Positions 8,329 through 16,560 of a stretch of 64,000 bases of DNA are shown one piece after another; position 1 is the first letter of the stretch; every line of letters begins with the position of its first letter. The notes beneath the pieces are model-generated. The model ran no database searches. It saw only the letters and a list, made by a program, of their open reading frames with translations, and was not told where the DNA came from. Source of the stretch: Burkholderiaceae bacterium (GTDB taxonomy: Bacteria; Pseudomonadota; Gammaproteobacteria; Burkholderiales; Burkholderiaceae_C); contig JAKLLA010000019.1 in assembly GCA_023150375.1 (NCBI GenBank), positions 1 through 64,000 on the forward strand, read 5' to 3'. The translations under genes were made by a program, and so were the position numbers.

Positions 8329-8460
8329 GGCAGGGCGGCCGGGCAGGAGGGGCGCGGATCATGCCACAGGCCCCCGAGCGAGCGCCCCCCGGCGCTGCTG
8401 GCATCATGGCGCCCCAGGCGCCCGAACCCCGGGCTGCCCGCTCCTGCCGTACCGCTGCCT

Positions 8461-9963
8461 ATGTCACGCCTGATCGTCGGCCCCTTCAATCGCGTCGAGG
8501 GCGACCTGGAAGTCCAGCTCGAGCTGGCCGACGACCGGGTCGTCTCGGCCCGGGTGAACGCGCCGATGTACCGCGGCTTCGAAGCCCTGCTGGCCGGGCG
8601 CGACCCGCAGGACGCGCTGGTGATCGTGCCGCGCATCTGCGGCATCTGCTCGGTGTCGCAGTCGGTGGCCGCCGCCCGGGCACTGGCCGATGCGGCCGGG
8701 CTGGAGCCGGCGCGCAACGGCCGCCTGGCCATCGAGCTGATGCTGGCCTGCGAGAACCTGGCCGACCACCTGACGCACTTCTACCTGTTCTTCCTGCCGG
8801 ACTTCACCCGGCCGGTGTATGACCAGCGCCCCTGGTACTGCGAGGCCCGGCGCCGCTTCGCCGCCGCATCGGTCAGCGGCCAGGGTGAACAGGCCCGCCG
8901 CGCCACCGCGGCACGGCAGCGCTGGTTCATGCTGATGGGGCTGCTGGGCGGCAAGTGGCCGCACAGCGGCAGCATCCAGCCCGGCGGCAGCAGCCGCTCG
9001 CTGGAAGCGGCCGAGCGACTGCGCCTGCGCGCCCTGCTGCAGGAGTTCCGCGCCTTTCTGGAGGAGCAGCTCTTCGGCCAGCCGCTCGAGGCCGTGGCCG
9101 CCTGGCAGCGCGAGGACGAGCTGCCCGCGCCGCTGGCGCTGCCGGCCGGGGTCGGCGCATGGCGCGATGCCAGCGACCTGCAGGTCTTCCTGACGCTGTC
9201 GGCCGACCTGGCGCTGGACCGGCTCGGCCGCGGGCCGGACCTCTACCTCAGTCACGGCAGCCACCAGGGTGCCGACGGGCGCTGGCTGCAGCCGCCCGGC
9301 GTCTGGGATGCCGCAGCCGGCAGCCTGCGGCCCTTCGACCCGGGCGAGGTGCACGAGGATCTGCAGCACGCCTGGCTGGGCGACCCGGGCAGCCTCGGTG
9401 CGGCCGCGCCGCGCCACCCCTTCGAGGGGGTGACGCTGCCGCAGCCGGACAAGCCCGGCGCCTACAGCTGGAACAAGGCACCGCGCCTGGCCGGTCGGGT
9501 GCTGCAGACCGGCGCGCTGGCGCGCCAGCTGGTGGCCGGCCAGCCGCTGCTGCAGGCGCTGACCTTGCGCTGCGGCGGCACGGTGCAGGCCCGCGTGCTG
9601 GCCCGGCTGCTCGAACTGGCGCAGGTGCTGCCCTGGATGGAGCAGACCCTGGCCGGCCTGAGCGACGGCGAACCCTGGTGCCACCCGGTGGCCCTGCCAC
9701 GCGAGGGGCGCGGCGTCGGCCTGGTCGAGGCCGCCCGCGGCGCGCTGGGCCACTGGACCACGCTGCAGCAAGGCCGCATTGCCAACTATCAGATCGTCGC
9801 ACCGACCAGCTGGAACTTCTCCCCGCGCGACGCCCAGGGGCGCCCCGGCGCGCTGGAGGCAGCCCTGGTGGGCGCGCCGCTGCGCCCGGGCGAGACCACG
9901 CCGGTGGCGGTGCAGCACATCGTGCGATCCTTCGACCCCTGCATGGTCTGCACCGTGCATTGA
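8461..9963 (+). CDS. hoxC: Regulatory (H2-sensing) [NiFe] hydrogenase large subunit, HoxC/HupV-like
   Basis: 500 residues. Both Ni-Fe ligand motifs are intact: RICGIC at 58-63 (C60, C63) and DPCMVCTVH at the very C terminus (C494, C497, H500). The protein ends at that His, so there is no cleavable C-terminal extension. That is typical of the HoxC/HupV sensor class and unlike energy-producing enzymes. The first motif continues SVSQS, giving Gln where uptake hydrogenases have His, again as in sensors. The start MSRLIVGPFNRVEG is the conserved N terminus. The partner small subunit HoxB/HupU is absent from the window. A hybrid kinase starts 11 bp downstream and hoxJ follows, so the product should report H2 to a kinase. 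Confidence 0.9.
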   Translation: MSRLIVGPFNRVEGDLEVQLELADDRVVSARVNAPMYRGFEALLAGRDPQDALVIVPRICGICSVSQSVAAARALADAAGLEPARNGRLAIELMLACENLADHLTHFYLFFLPDFTRPVYDQRPWYCEARRRFAAASVSGQGEQARRATAARQRWFMLMGLLGGKWPHSGSIQPGGSSRSLEAAERLRLRALLQEFRAFLEEQLFGQPLEAVAAWQREDELPAPLALPAGVGAWRDASDLQVFLTLSADLALDRLGRGPDLYLSHGSHQGADGRWLQPPGVWDAAAGSLRPFDPGEVHEDLQHAWLGDPGSLGAAAPRHPFEGVTLPQPDKPGAYSWNKAPRLAGRVLQTGALARQLVAGQPLLQALTLRCGGTVQARVLARLLELAQVLPWMEQTLAGLSDGEPWCHPVALPREGRGVGLVEAARGALGHWTTLQQGRIANYQIVAPTSWNFSPRDAQGRPGALEAALVGAPLRPGETTPVAVQHIVRSFDPCMVCTVH

Positions 9964-9974
9964 CCCGTTGCGAG

Positions 9975-12900
9975 ATGACCGAGCCCGCCGTCCCCCCCGA
10001 ACCTGCCGACCGGCCCGGCCTGCCGGCGGCGGCGCACGCCCGGCTGGCCCTGCTGGAGGCGCTGGTCGACAGCTCCGAGGACGCGATCGTCGTGAAGGAT
10101 CGCGACGGCCGCTACCTGGTGGTGAACCGGCGCGCCCATGAACTGCTCGGCCTGGACGAGTCGGTGCTGGGCCGCCTGGACAGCGAGGTGCACCCGCCCG
10201 GGCGTGCGGCCGAGCTGGGCTCGCTGCGCGCCCGGCTGCTGGCCGACGGCCAGCCGATCGCCAGCGAGGACCTGCACTGCCGCGACGCGGGCGGGCGCAG
10301 CCTGCACCTGCTGCGCGGGGTGCTGCGCGATGCCGCGGGCCAGCCGATCGGCGTCTACACGCTGGCCCGCGACATCACCGAGCGCCAGCGCGCCGAAGAG
10401 GAGCTGCGCATGAGCAGCGCCCAGCTGCTGGAGGCCCAGCGGGTGGGCGGCCTGGGCCACTACGTGCTGGACGTCGGCACGGGCCGCTGGCAGAGCTCGC
10501 CGATGCTCGACGAGATCTTCGGCCTGGACACGCAGGCCCCGCGTGATGTCGACAGCTGGGCTGCCCTGCTGCACCCCGAAGACCGCGACGCCATGCTGGC
10601 CTACCTGCGCGACGAGGTGATCGGCCGGCGGCGTCCCTTCGACCGCCGCTACCGCATCCTGCGCCGCAACGACGGCGCGCTGCGCTGGGTGCACGGGCTG
10701 GGCCGGCTGGAATGCGATGCACAGGATCGCCCGCTGCGCATGCTGGGCACGATCCAGGACGTGACCACCCATCACCTGGCCGAACAGGCACTGGCCGACA
10801 GCGAGCAGCGTCTGTCGCTGGCCATCGAAGGCGCCGCCCTCGGCCTGTGGGACTGGGACATCCCCAGCGGTCGGGTCACCTTCAACGAGCGCTGGGCCAC
10901 CATGCTGGGCTGGCGGCGCGACGAGATCGATCCGCACGTCTCCAGCTGGGCGAAGCTGGTGCATCCGGACGATCAGGCGCAGGCCACCGAGCGCCTGCAG
11001 CGCCACCTGCGCGGCGAGAGCCCCGACTACCACTGCGAGCACCGGCTGCGCCACCGCGACGGCCACTGGGTCTGGGTGCTCGATGCCGGGCGGGTGGTGG
11101 CGCGCGACGCGCAGGGCCAGGCGCTGCGGGCGGTGGGCATCCTCCAGGACATCAGCGAGCGGCGCACCGTCGAGGAGCAGCTGCGCAAGCTCTCGCTGGC
11201 CGTGGAACAGAGCGCCGAGACCATCGTCATCACCGACCTGGACGGGCGCATCGAGTACGTCAACGAGGCCTTCACGCGCATCAGCGGCTACCGTGCCGAC
11301 GAGGTGATCGGCCAGAACCCGCGCGTGCTCAACTCCGGCCAGACGCCGCCGGAGACCTACGTCGAACTCTGGCGCAGCCTGACGGCGGGGCAGACCTGGC
11401 GCGGCGAGTTCGTCAACCGGCGCAAGGACGGCAGCCTGTACGTGGAGTCGGCGGTGCTCTCGCCGATCCGGCGCGCCGACGGGCGCATCACCCACTACGT
11501 GGCGGTGAAGGAAGACGTCAGCGAGCACCGCCGCCTGACCGAGGAACTGGCGCGGCACCGCCACCACCTCGAGGAGCTGGTGGCCGAGCGCACCGCCCAG
11601 CTGGCCGAGGCCCGCGAGCGTGCCGAGGCGGCCAACCGCGCCAAGAGCGCCTTCCTGGCCAACGTCAGCCACGAGATCCGCACGCCGATGAACGCCATCG
11701 TCGGCCTGACGCGCATCCTGCGCCGCAGCGCCGGCGCGCAGTCCGAGCAGGCGCTGCGCCTCGAGAAGGTCGAGACCGCCGCCCACCACCTGCTGGCGCT
11801 GATCAACGACGTGCTGGACCTCTCCAAGATCGAGGCCGGCCGGCTCGAACTGGAGTCGGTGGACTTCTCCCTGGCCGGCGTGCTCGAGCATGTGGCCACC
11901 ATGGTGACCGAGGCCGCGCAGGCCAAGGGCCTGCTGCTGCGCAGCGAGCTGCGCAACGAGGCCGGCCCGGACGAGGCCCTGCCGACCTGGCTGCGCGGCG
12001 ACCCCACGCGGCTGCGCCAGGCGCTGCTGAACTTCGCGGGCAACGCGGTCAAGTTCACCGCCAGCGGGCATGTCACGCTGCGCGTGGTGCTGCTCGGTCG
12101 TGCCCAGGGCCGGGTGCGGCTGCGCTTCGAGGTGGAGGACAGCGGCATCGGCATCGGGGCCGAGCAGCAGGCACGCATCTTCGAGCCCTTCGAGCAGGCC
12201 GATGCCTCGACCACCCGGCGCCACGGCGGCACCGGGCTGGGGCTGGCGATCGCACGCCGGCTGGTCGAAGCGATGGGCGGCCAGATCGGCCTGCGCAGCC
12301 GACCGGGCGTGGGCAGCTGCTTCTGGTTCACTGTGGCGCTGCAGGAGCCGGACCTGCCGGCCGGCACGCAGCCCGTGCCGCTGTCGGACTTCGGCGCCCT
12401 GCTCGACCTGGGCACGCCGGGCGCGTCGACCCGCTCGGCCCGGGCCGATGCCGGCGGCGAGTCGGCCGAGGAGGCCCTCAGGCGCCGCCACGCCGGCGCG
12501 CACGTGCTGCTGGCCGAGGACAACGCCATCAACCGCGATGTCGTCACCGAGCTGCTCAGCCTGGTCGGGCTGCAGGTGGCGGTGGCCCGCGACGGCGCCG
12601 AGGCCGTGGCGCACTGCCGGCAGCAGCGCTGCGACCTGGTGCTGATGGACGTGCAGATGCCCGTGCTGGACGGCCTGGAGGCCACACGCCAGCTGCGCCG
12701 CACCGCCGGGCCGCAGACGCTGCCGATCATCGCGCTGACCGCCAACGCCTTCAGCGAGGACCGGCGCGCCTGCCTGGAGGCCGGCATGAACGACTTCCTG
12801 GTCAAGCCGGTGGACCCCGACGCCCTGTACGCCGCGCTGCTGCGCTGGCTGGACGGCACGGCATCCGCCGAGCCGGGCGCCACGGCGCTGGCGCCGCTGC

Positions 12901-13613
12901 ACCTGGAGCGCATCCGCCTGGGACTGCCGCCCGCACCCGGGACGGCTGCCCCCACCGCCCCCCGGCCGCCCGCCGCAGCCGAAGACGCCGCGGCGGCGCT
13001 GCCCGAAGCCCTGCAGCACCTGCCGGGCCTGGACTGCCGGCGCGGCCTGGCGCTGGTGCGCGGGCGCAGTGCCACCTACCTGGGGCTGCTGGCACGCTTC
13101 GCCGCCCGCCACGCCGAGGATGGGCGCACGCTGGCACGGCTGCTGGGCAGCGGCGAGCGCAGCGGGGCCGCCGCGCTGGCCCACACCCTGGCCGGCGTGG
13201 CCGGCAACCTGGGCGCGCAGACCCTGCAGCAGGCCGCGGCAGACCTGTGCGCCCGGCTGCGCGGCACGCCCCAGCCGCCCGGTGCCGCGGCCTCGGCGAT
13301 CCCGGCACTGGCACGCTGCCAGGCCGAACTGGACCGCCTGGTCGGCGCGATCCGCGCAGTGCTGCCGCCGGCGCCGCCCGACGCGGCGCGGGACAGCCCG
13401 GCCGGCGCGGCGGCACCGCTCGCCGACGCCGACCTGGCGGCGCTGGCGCAGTGGCTGCACCAGGGCGACCCCGAGGCGCGCCGCTGGCTCGGCCCGCGCC
13501 AGGCGGCCCTGCGCGCCACCCTGGGCAGTGCGGCGGCGCAGCGCCTGATCGAACAGGTGGAAGCCTTCGACTTCGACGCCGCCGCCGCGACCCTGCGCGG
13601 CGCACGGCACTGA
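9975..13613 (+). CDS. Hybrid sensor kinase, four PAS domains, REC and HPt
   Basis: 1212 residues, soluble (no membrane segment). PAS/PAC units lie at ~20-135, 145-260, 275-390 and 400-520. A coiled coil leads to HisKA with H566 in NVSHEIRTPMNAIVG, and HATPase follows at ~660-780 (GTGLGLAIARRLVEAMGG). The receiver domain is ~840-960 with phospho-acceptor D892 in LVLMDVQMPVLDG. The C-terminal HPt has H1070 in AHTLAGVAGNLGA. A complete His-Asp-His relay is therefore present. The start at 9975 is 11 bp after the hoxC stop. Sitting between hoxC and hoxJ, it probably takes part in hydrogen signalling, or receives a redox or oxygen cue through its PAS domains (inference). Confidence 0.88.
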   Translation: MTEPAVPPEPADRPGLPAAAHARLALLEALVDSSEDAIVVKDRDGRYLVVNRRAHELLGLDESVLGRLDSEVHPPGRAAELGSLRARLLADGQPIASEDLHCRDAGGRSLHLLRGVLRDAAGQPIGVYTLARDITERQRAEEELRMSSAQLLEAQRVGGLGHYVLDVGTGRWQSSPMLDEIFGLDTQAPRDVDSWAALLHPEDRDAMLAYLRDEVIGRRRPFDRRYRILRRNDGALRWVHGLGRLECDAQDRPLRMLGTIQDVTTHHLAEQALADSEQRLSLAIEGAALGLWDWDIPSGRVTFNERWATMLGWRRDEIDPHVSSWAKLVHPDDQAQATERLQRHLRGESPDYHCEHRLRHRDGHWVWVLDAGRVVARDAQGQALRAVGILQDISERRTVEEQLRKLSLAVEQSAETIVITDLDGRIEYVNEAFTRISGYRADEVIGQNPRVLNSGQTPPETYVELWRSLTAGQTWRGEFVNRRKDGSLYVESAVLSPIRRADGRITHYVAVKEDVSEHRRLTEELARHRHHLEELVAERTAQLAEARERAEAANRAKSAFLANVSHEIRTPMNAIVGLTRILRRSAGAQSEQALRLEKVETAAHHLLALINDVLDLSKIEAGRLELESVDFSLAGVLEHVATMVTEAAQAKGLLLRSELRNEAGPDEALPTWLRGDPTRLRQALLNFAGNAVKFTASGHVTLRVVLLGRAQGRVRLRFEVEDSGIGIGAEQQARIFEPFEQADASTTRRHGGTGLGLAIARRLVEAMGGQIGLRSRPGVGSCFWFTVALQEPDLPAGTQPVPLSDFGALLDLGTPGASTRSARADAGGESAEEALRRRHAGAHVLLAEDNAINRDVVTELLSLVGLQVAVARDGAEAVAHCRQQRCDLVLMDVQMPVLDGLEATRQLRRTAGPQTLPIIALTANAFSEDRRACLEAGMNDFLVKPVDPDALYAALLRWLDGTASAEPGATALAPLHLERIRLGLPPAPGTAAPTAPRPPAAAEDAAAALPEALQHLPGLDCRRGLALVRGRSATYLGLLARFAARHAEDGRTLARLLGSGERSGAAALAHTLAGVAGNLGAQTLQQAAADLCARLRGTPQPPGAAASAIPALARCQAELDRLVGAIRAVLPPAPPDAARDSPAGAAAPLADADLAALAQWLHQGDPEARRWLGPRQAALRATLGSAAAQRLIEQVEAFDFDAAAATLRGARH

Positions 13614-13656
13614 ACCCGGCCGCAGCGCCCCCGGCCGACACCCTGCACACCCCCGC

Positions 13657-15039
13657 ATGGCGAGCGACACTCCCCCGCTGCCCCCGCGCCACCGCACCGC
13701 CCTGCCCGGCGGCGAGGACCTGGCCGGCATGGACGAGTCCACCTGGCTGGACGTGATCCAGAAGATGGACGAGGTGTACTCGCAGCTGGTCGCCGACGAA
13801 GTGGCCCTGGAGGAAAAGAACGCCCAGCTCGAGCAGTCGCAGCAGTTCATCTTCAGCCTGCTGGCGGCGATGAGCGACGTGCTGGCCGCCTGCAACCGCG
13901 CCGGCGAGATCGAGGAGACCAACGCCGCGCTGTGCGAGCTGGTCGGCCGCGACGAGCGCAGCCTGCGCGGCATGGCCCTGGCCGACCTGGTGGCCGACGC
14001 GGCCAGCGCCGCACGCATCCGCCACGTGCTGGACACCCCCGCGCTGCAGCGCAGCGGCACGGTGGTCGAGGTGGAACTGCGTGACGCGCAGGGACGCAGC
14101 GTGCCGGTGGACTTCAACGGCACGCCGCGCTTCGACGCGGCGGGGCGGCACGTCGGCGTGGTCTTCGTCGGCCGGCCGATGGGCGAGCTCAAGCGCGCCT
14201 ACCACCAGCTGCGCGAGGCGCACGAGGCCCTCAAGCGCACCCAGGCCCAGCTGCTGCATTCGGAGAAGCTGGCGTCGCTGGGCCGGCTGGTGGCCGGCGT
14301 GGCGCACGAGCTGAACAACCCGATCAGCTTCGTGCTGGGCAACGTGCATGCGCTGGGCCGCTACAGCGACCGGCTGCGCCGCTACCTCGGTGCGATCCAC
14401 GCCGGCCTGCCCGCCGAGACCCTGGCCGAGCTGCGCCGCCAGCTGCGCATCGACCACCTGCTGGCCGACCTGCCCTCGCTGATGGAGGGCACCCTGGAGG
14501 GCGCGCAGCGCACCGCCGACATCGTCGATGGGCTCAAGCGCTTTTCGGCCCAGGACCGCGGCGAACTCGCGCCGGTGGAGCTCAACGGCGTCATCGAGCG
14601 GGCCATCCATTGGGTGCAGAAGGGTACCGCGCCGGCCTTCACGGTGCACTGGCAGCCCGGCCCGCCCTGCCAGGTGCTGGGCAGCGCCGGCCAGTTGCTG
14701 CAGGTGATGATGAACCTGGTCCAGAACGCCTACGACGCCGCCAGCGGGCGTGGCGATGGTCAGCCCGCCACGCTCTGGATCGCCGGCCGCTGCGAGGCCG
14801 GCCTGGCGCGCATCACCTTCCGCGACAACGGCCCGGGCATCGCCGACGAGCACCTCGGCCGCCTGTTCGACCCCTTCTTCACGACCAAGCCGCCGGGCAA
14901 GGGCACCGGGCTGGGCCTGTCGATCAGCTACGGCATCGTGGAGCGCCACGGCGGGCGGCTGCTCGCGGGCAACCACGCCGACGGCGGCGCGGAGTTCGTC
15001 GTCGAACTGCCGCTGCTGCCCAGGCCGGCCGAAGGCTAG
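13657..15039 (+). CDS. hoxJ: HoxJ/HupT-type PAS histidine kinase
   Basis: 460 residues, soluble. The N-terminal block [18 protein letters not shown] followed by a coiled coil resembles HoxJ/HupT kinases. A PAS domain lies at ~70-185. HisKA has H217 in [12 protein letters not shown] and the HATPase has DNGPGI and [14 protein letters not shown]. In known systems HoxJ binds the HoxBC regulatory hydrogenase and controls the NtrC-like regulator HoxA. No hoxA is in the window. It lies 43 bp after the hybrid kinase, in a likely hoxC-kinase-hoxJ operon. Its stop codon overlaps the end of a small antisense-strand ORF. Confidence 0.85.
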   Translation: MASDTPPLPPRHRTALPGGEDLAGMDESTWLDVIQKMDEVYSQLVADEVALEEKNAQLEQSQQFIFSLLAAMSDVLAACNRAGEIEETNAALCELVGRDERSLRGMALADLVADAASAARIRHVLDTPALQRSGTVVEVELRDAQGRSVPVDFNGTPRFDAAGRHVGVVFVGRPMGELKRAYHQLREAHEALKRTQAQLLHSEKLASLGRLVAGVAHELNNPISFVLGNVHALGRYSDRLRRYLGAIHAGLPAETLAELRRQLRIDHLLADLPSLMEGTLEGAQRTADIVDGLKRFSAQDRGELAPVELNGVIERAIHWVQKGTAPAFTVHWQPGPPCQVLGSAGQLLQVMMNLVQNAYDAASGRGDGQPATLWIAGRCEAGLARITFRDNGPGIADEHLGRLFDPFFTTKPPGKGTGLGLSISYGIVERHGGRLLAGNHADGGAEFVVELPLLPRPAEG

Positions 15040-15200
15040 CCCGGCGGCGGGGAGGGCGGCGACGAGGCCGCGCCGGAGCGGCCCGCCGCCGCATCGCCGG
15101 CGGCATCGGCCGCGTCGGCCGCGCCGCGTGCGCAGGCCGCCCAGACCGCGCGGCCCACCCACGCGGCCAGCCCGACGATCAGCAGCAACTCGATCCACAT
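15036..15200 (-). CDS. Small putative membrane protein (54 residues)
   Basis: The ORF MWIELLLIVGLAAWVG begins with one strongly hydrophobic helix (residues 3-22), then a hydrophilic Ala/Asp/Pro-rich tail. A good Shine-Dalgarno (AGGAGA) sits 7 bp upstream of the ATG, which separates it from a chance GC-rich ORF. Its stop overlaps the stop codon of hoxJ on the other strand. No family is recognised. Confidence 0.4.
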   Translation of the reverse strand: MWIELLLIVGLAAWVGRAVWAACARGAADAADAAGDAAAGRSGAASSPPSPPPG

Positions 15201-15309
15201 GCCGGCTTCTCCTCAGCGCAACGCAGCGCAGGGCAGATTGTCACGCGGCGGCGCGCCGGTGGGCGGCCGCCGCGTCGCCGCGCCGCAGGACTGCGCATAC
15301 TCCGGCCCC

Positions 15310-15813
15310 ATGCCAACCCCGCCCGAACGCCTGCCGCGCGACACCCTGCTGACCGTGGTGCAGCATGCCCCCCTGGTTTCCGTGGACCTGATCTGCCGAG
15401 ATCCCGACGGCCGGGTGCTGCTGGGCTGGCGGCGCAACCGCCCGGCGCAGGGCAGCTGGTTCGTGCCGGGCGGACGCATCCTCAAGGGCGAGCGCGTGGC
15501 CGCCGCGCTGCGGCGCATCGCCGCCGCCGAGCTCGGCCTGGCAGCGCAGGCGCTGCCGCCGGCGGAGTTCCTGCGCGCCTGGGAGCATCTCTACGACGAC
15601 AACTTCGCCGGCGTACCGGGCATCGGCACCCACTACGTGGTGCTGGCCTACCAGCTGAACCTCGACGCCGCGCAGGCCCGCGACCTGCTGCCCGACACCC
15701 AGCATGGCGAGCTGCGCTGGTTCGAAGTGGAGGCGCTGCGGCGCGACCCGCAGGTGCACCTGAACAGCCGGGCCTACTTCGACCCGGAGCTCGACGCCAC
15801 GCGCATCCCCTGA
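15310..15813 (+). CDS. gmm: GDP-mannose mannosyl hydrolase (Nudix)
   Basis: 167 residues. It follows the E. coli Gmm/NudD pattern closely: TPLVSVDLI-like N terminus (APLVSVDLICR), NRPAQGSWFVPGGRI, the modified Nudix box with AAAELGL, YDDNFAGVPGIGTHYVVLAY, and NSRAYF near the end. The enzyme hydrolyses GDP-mannose or GDP-glucose to GDP and sugar with Mg2+, and is usually linked to capsule or LPS sugar metabolism, although no such genes are nearby. The start at 15310 matches the family N terminus. There is no Shine-Dalgarno, and a CATACT hexamer ends 8 bp upstream, so a leaderless message is possible. Its 3' end overlaps the convergent MarR gene by 40 bp. Confidence 0.9.
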   Translation: MPTPPERLPRDTLLTVVQHAPLVSVDLICRDPDGRVLLGWRRNRPAQGSWFVPGGRILKGERVAAALRRIAAAELGLAAQALPPAEFLRAWEHLYDDNFAGVPGIGTHYVVLAYQLNLDAAQARDLLPDTQHGELRWFEVEALRRDPQVHLNSRAYFDPELDATRIP

Positions 15814-16349
15814 GCGGGTTCGCGCGCAGGGCGCGGCGCAGCGGGCCGGTTGTGCGCGATCAGGCGGTCGAGCAGGTCACCCAGCAGCTGCTGCTCGGCC
15901 GGGCTCAGGCAGCCGAACAGGCGGCGGCTGCGCGCGTTGACCAGCGCCAGGGTGCGCGCATGCAGTGCCCGGCCGGCCGGCGTGAGCGTCAGCACGACAC
16001 CGCGGCCGTCCGCATCGCTGTCGCGCTTGTCCGCCAGCCCCTGCGCCACCAGCGCCTGCGCGGCGCGGCTGGCCTGGCCCTTGTTCAGGCTGCAGGCCTC
16101 GGCCAGCGCCATCACCGACAGCGGCTCGAAAGCGCCCAGCGTGGCCAGGGCCCGGGCGTCGCTGGGCGTCAGGCCCAGGGCCTGCAGGAACTCGCCGCCG
16201 CTGTCGCGCTCGCTGAGCTTGTGCAGCATCAGCAGGCGAAAGCTCAGCGTGCGCTCGAGAGGCAGGTCGGCGGGCGGGTCCTGCGCAGCGACATCCGACA
16301 GGGCATCGGCGGGGAGATCCGGCCGCGACGCCGGCAGGGGAGCGGTCAC
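15774..16349 (-). CDS. MarR-family transcriptional regulator
   Basis: About 191 residues from a GTG at 16349. An alternative GTG at 16445 adds 32 residues of low-complexity sequence. The winged-helix core reads LGLTPSDARALATLGAF, LSVMALAEACSLNKGQASRAAQALVAQGLAD, then the wing KRDSDADGRGVVLTLTPAGRALH. MarR proteins bind short palindromes and release DNA when an aromatic ligand binds. The gene is divergent from an FAD aromatic-type hydroxylase, and a perfect palindrome lies in between. It therefore probably represses that oxygenase in response to its substrate (inference). Confidence 0.85.
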   Translation of the reverse strand: MTAPLPASRPDLPADALSDVAAQDPPADLPLERTLSFRLLMLHKLSERDSGGEFLQALGLTPSDARALATLGAFEPLSVMALAEACSLNKGQASRAAQALVAQGLADKRDSDADGRGVVLTLTPAGRALHARTLALVNARSRRLFGCLSPAEQQLLGDLLDRLIAHNRPAAPRPAREPAQGMRVASSSGSK

Positions 16350-16518
16350 GATGCGGGCAGGCAGCAAGGACAAGGCAGAGGGAATTCGAGCGGGCCGGCA
16401 GCAGATCGCCGCACCGGCCGCCGCAGTGTAAGCGCGGCCCGGCACCGCCCGTCCGCCGGATGGCCGACACGCGGCGTGAACCCAGGTTTACCCGCAGTGC
16501 AGGACGCCGTCCGGCCCA

Positions 16519-16536
16519 TATAGTTGCGCACGCAAC
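16519..16536. promoter_or_regulatory. Candidate MarR operator overlapping a -10 box
   Basis: GTTGCG-CA-CGCAAC (16523-16536) is a perfect 14-bp inverted repeat in the gap between the MarR gene and the monooxygenase. A -10-like TATAGT (16519-16524) overlaps its left arm, which suits repression by occlusion. It lies 24 bp before the monooxygenase ATG. Confidence 0.6.
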
Positions 16537-16560
16537 CAAAATGGCCGCACCGAGGTCCGC

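Noticed and set aside
8329-8460. Searched for hoxB or a sigma-54 promoter before hoxC
   Set aside because: The gap is too short for hoxB, and no GG-N10-GC element of sigma-54 type with correct spacing was found.
9789-14192. Very long minus-strand open frame (about 1,467 codons) opposite the hybrid kinase and hoxJ
   Set aside because: Its translation is Ala/Gln/Arg/His-rich without domains, and it mirrors the third-base G/C bias of the true genes. The plus strand encodes clear kinase domains here.
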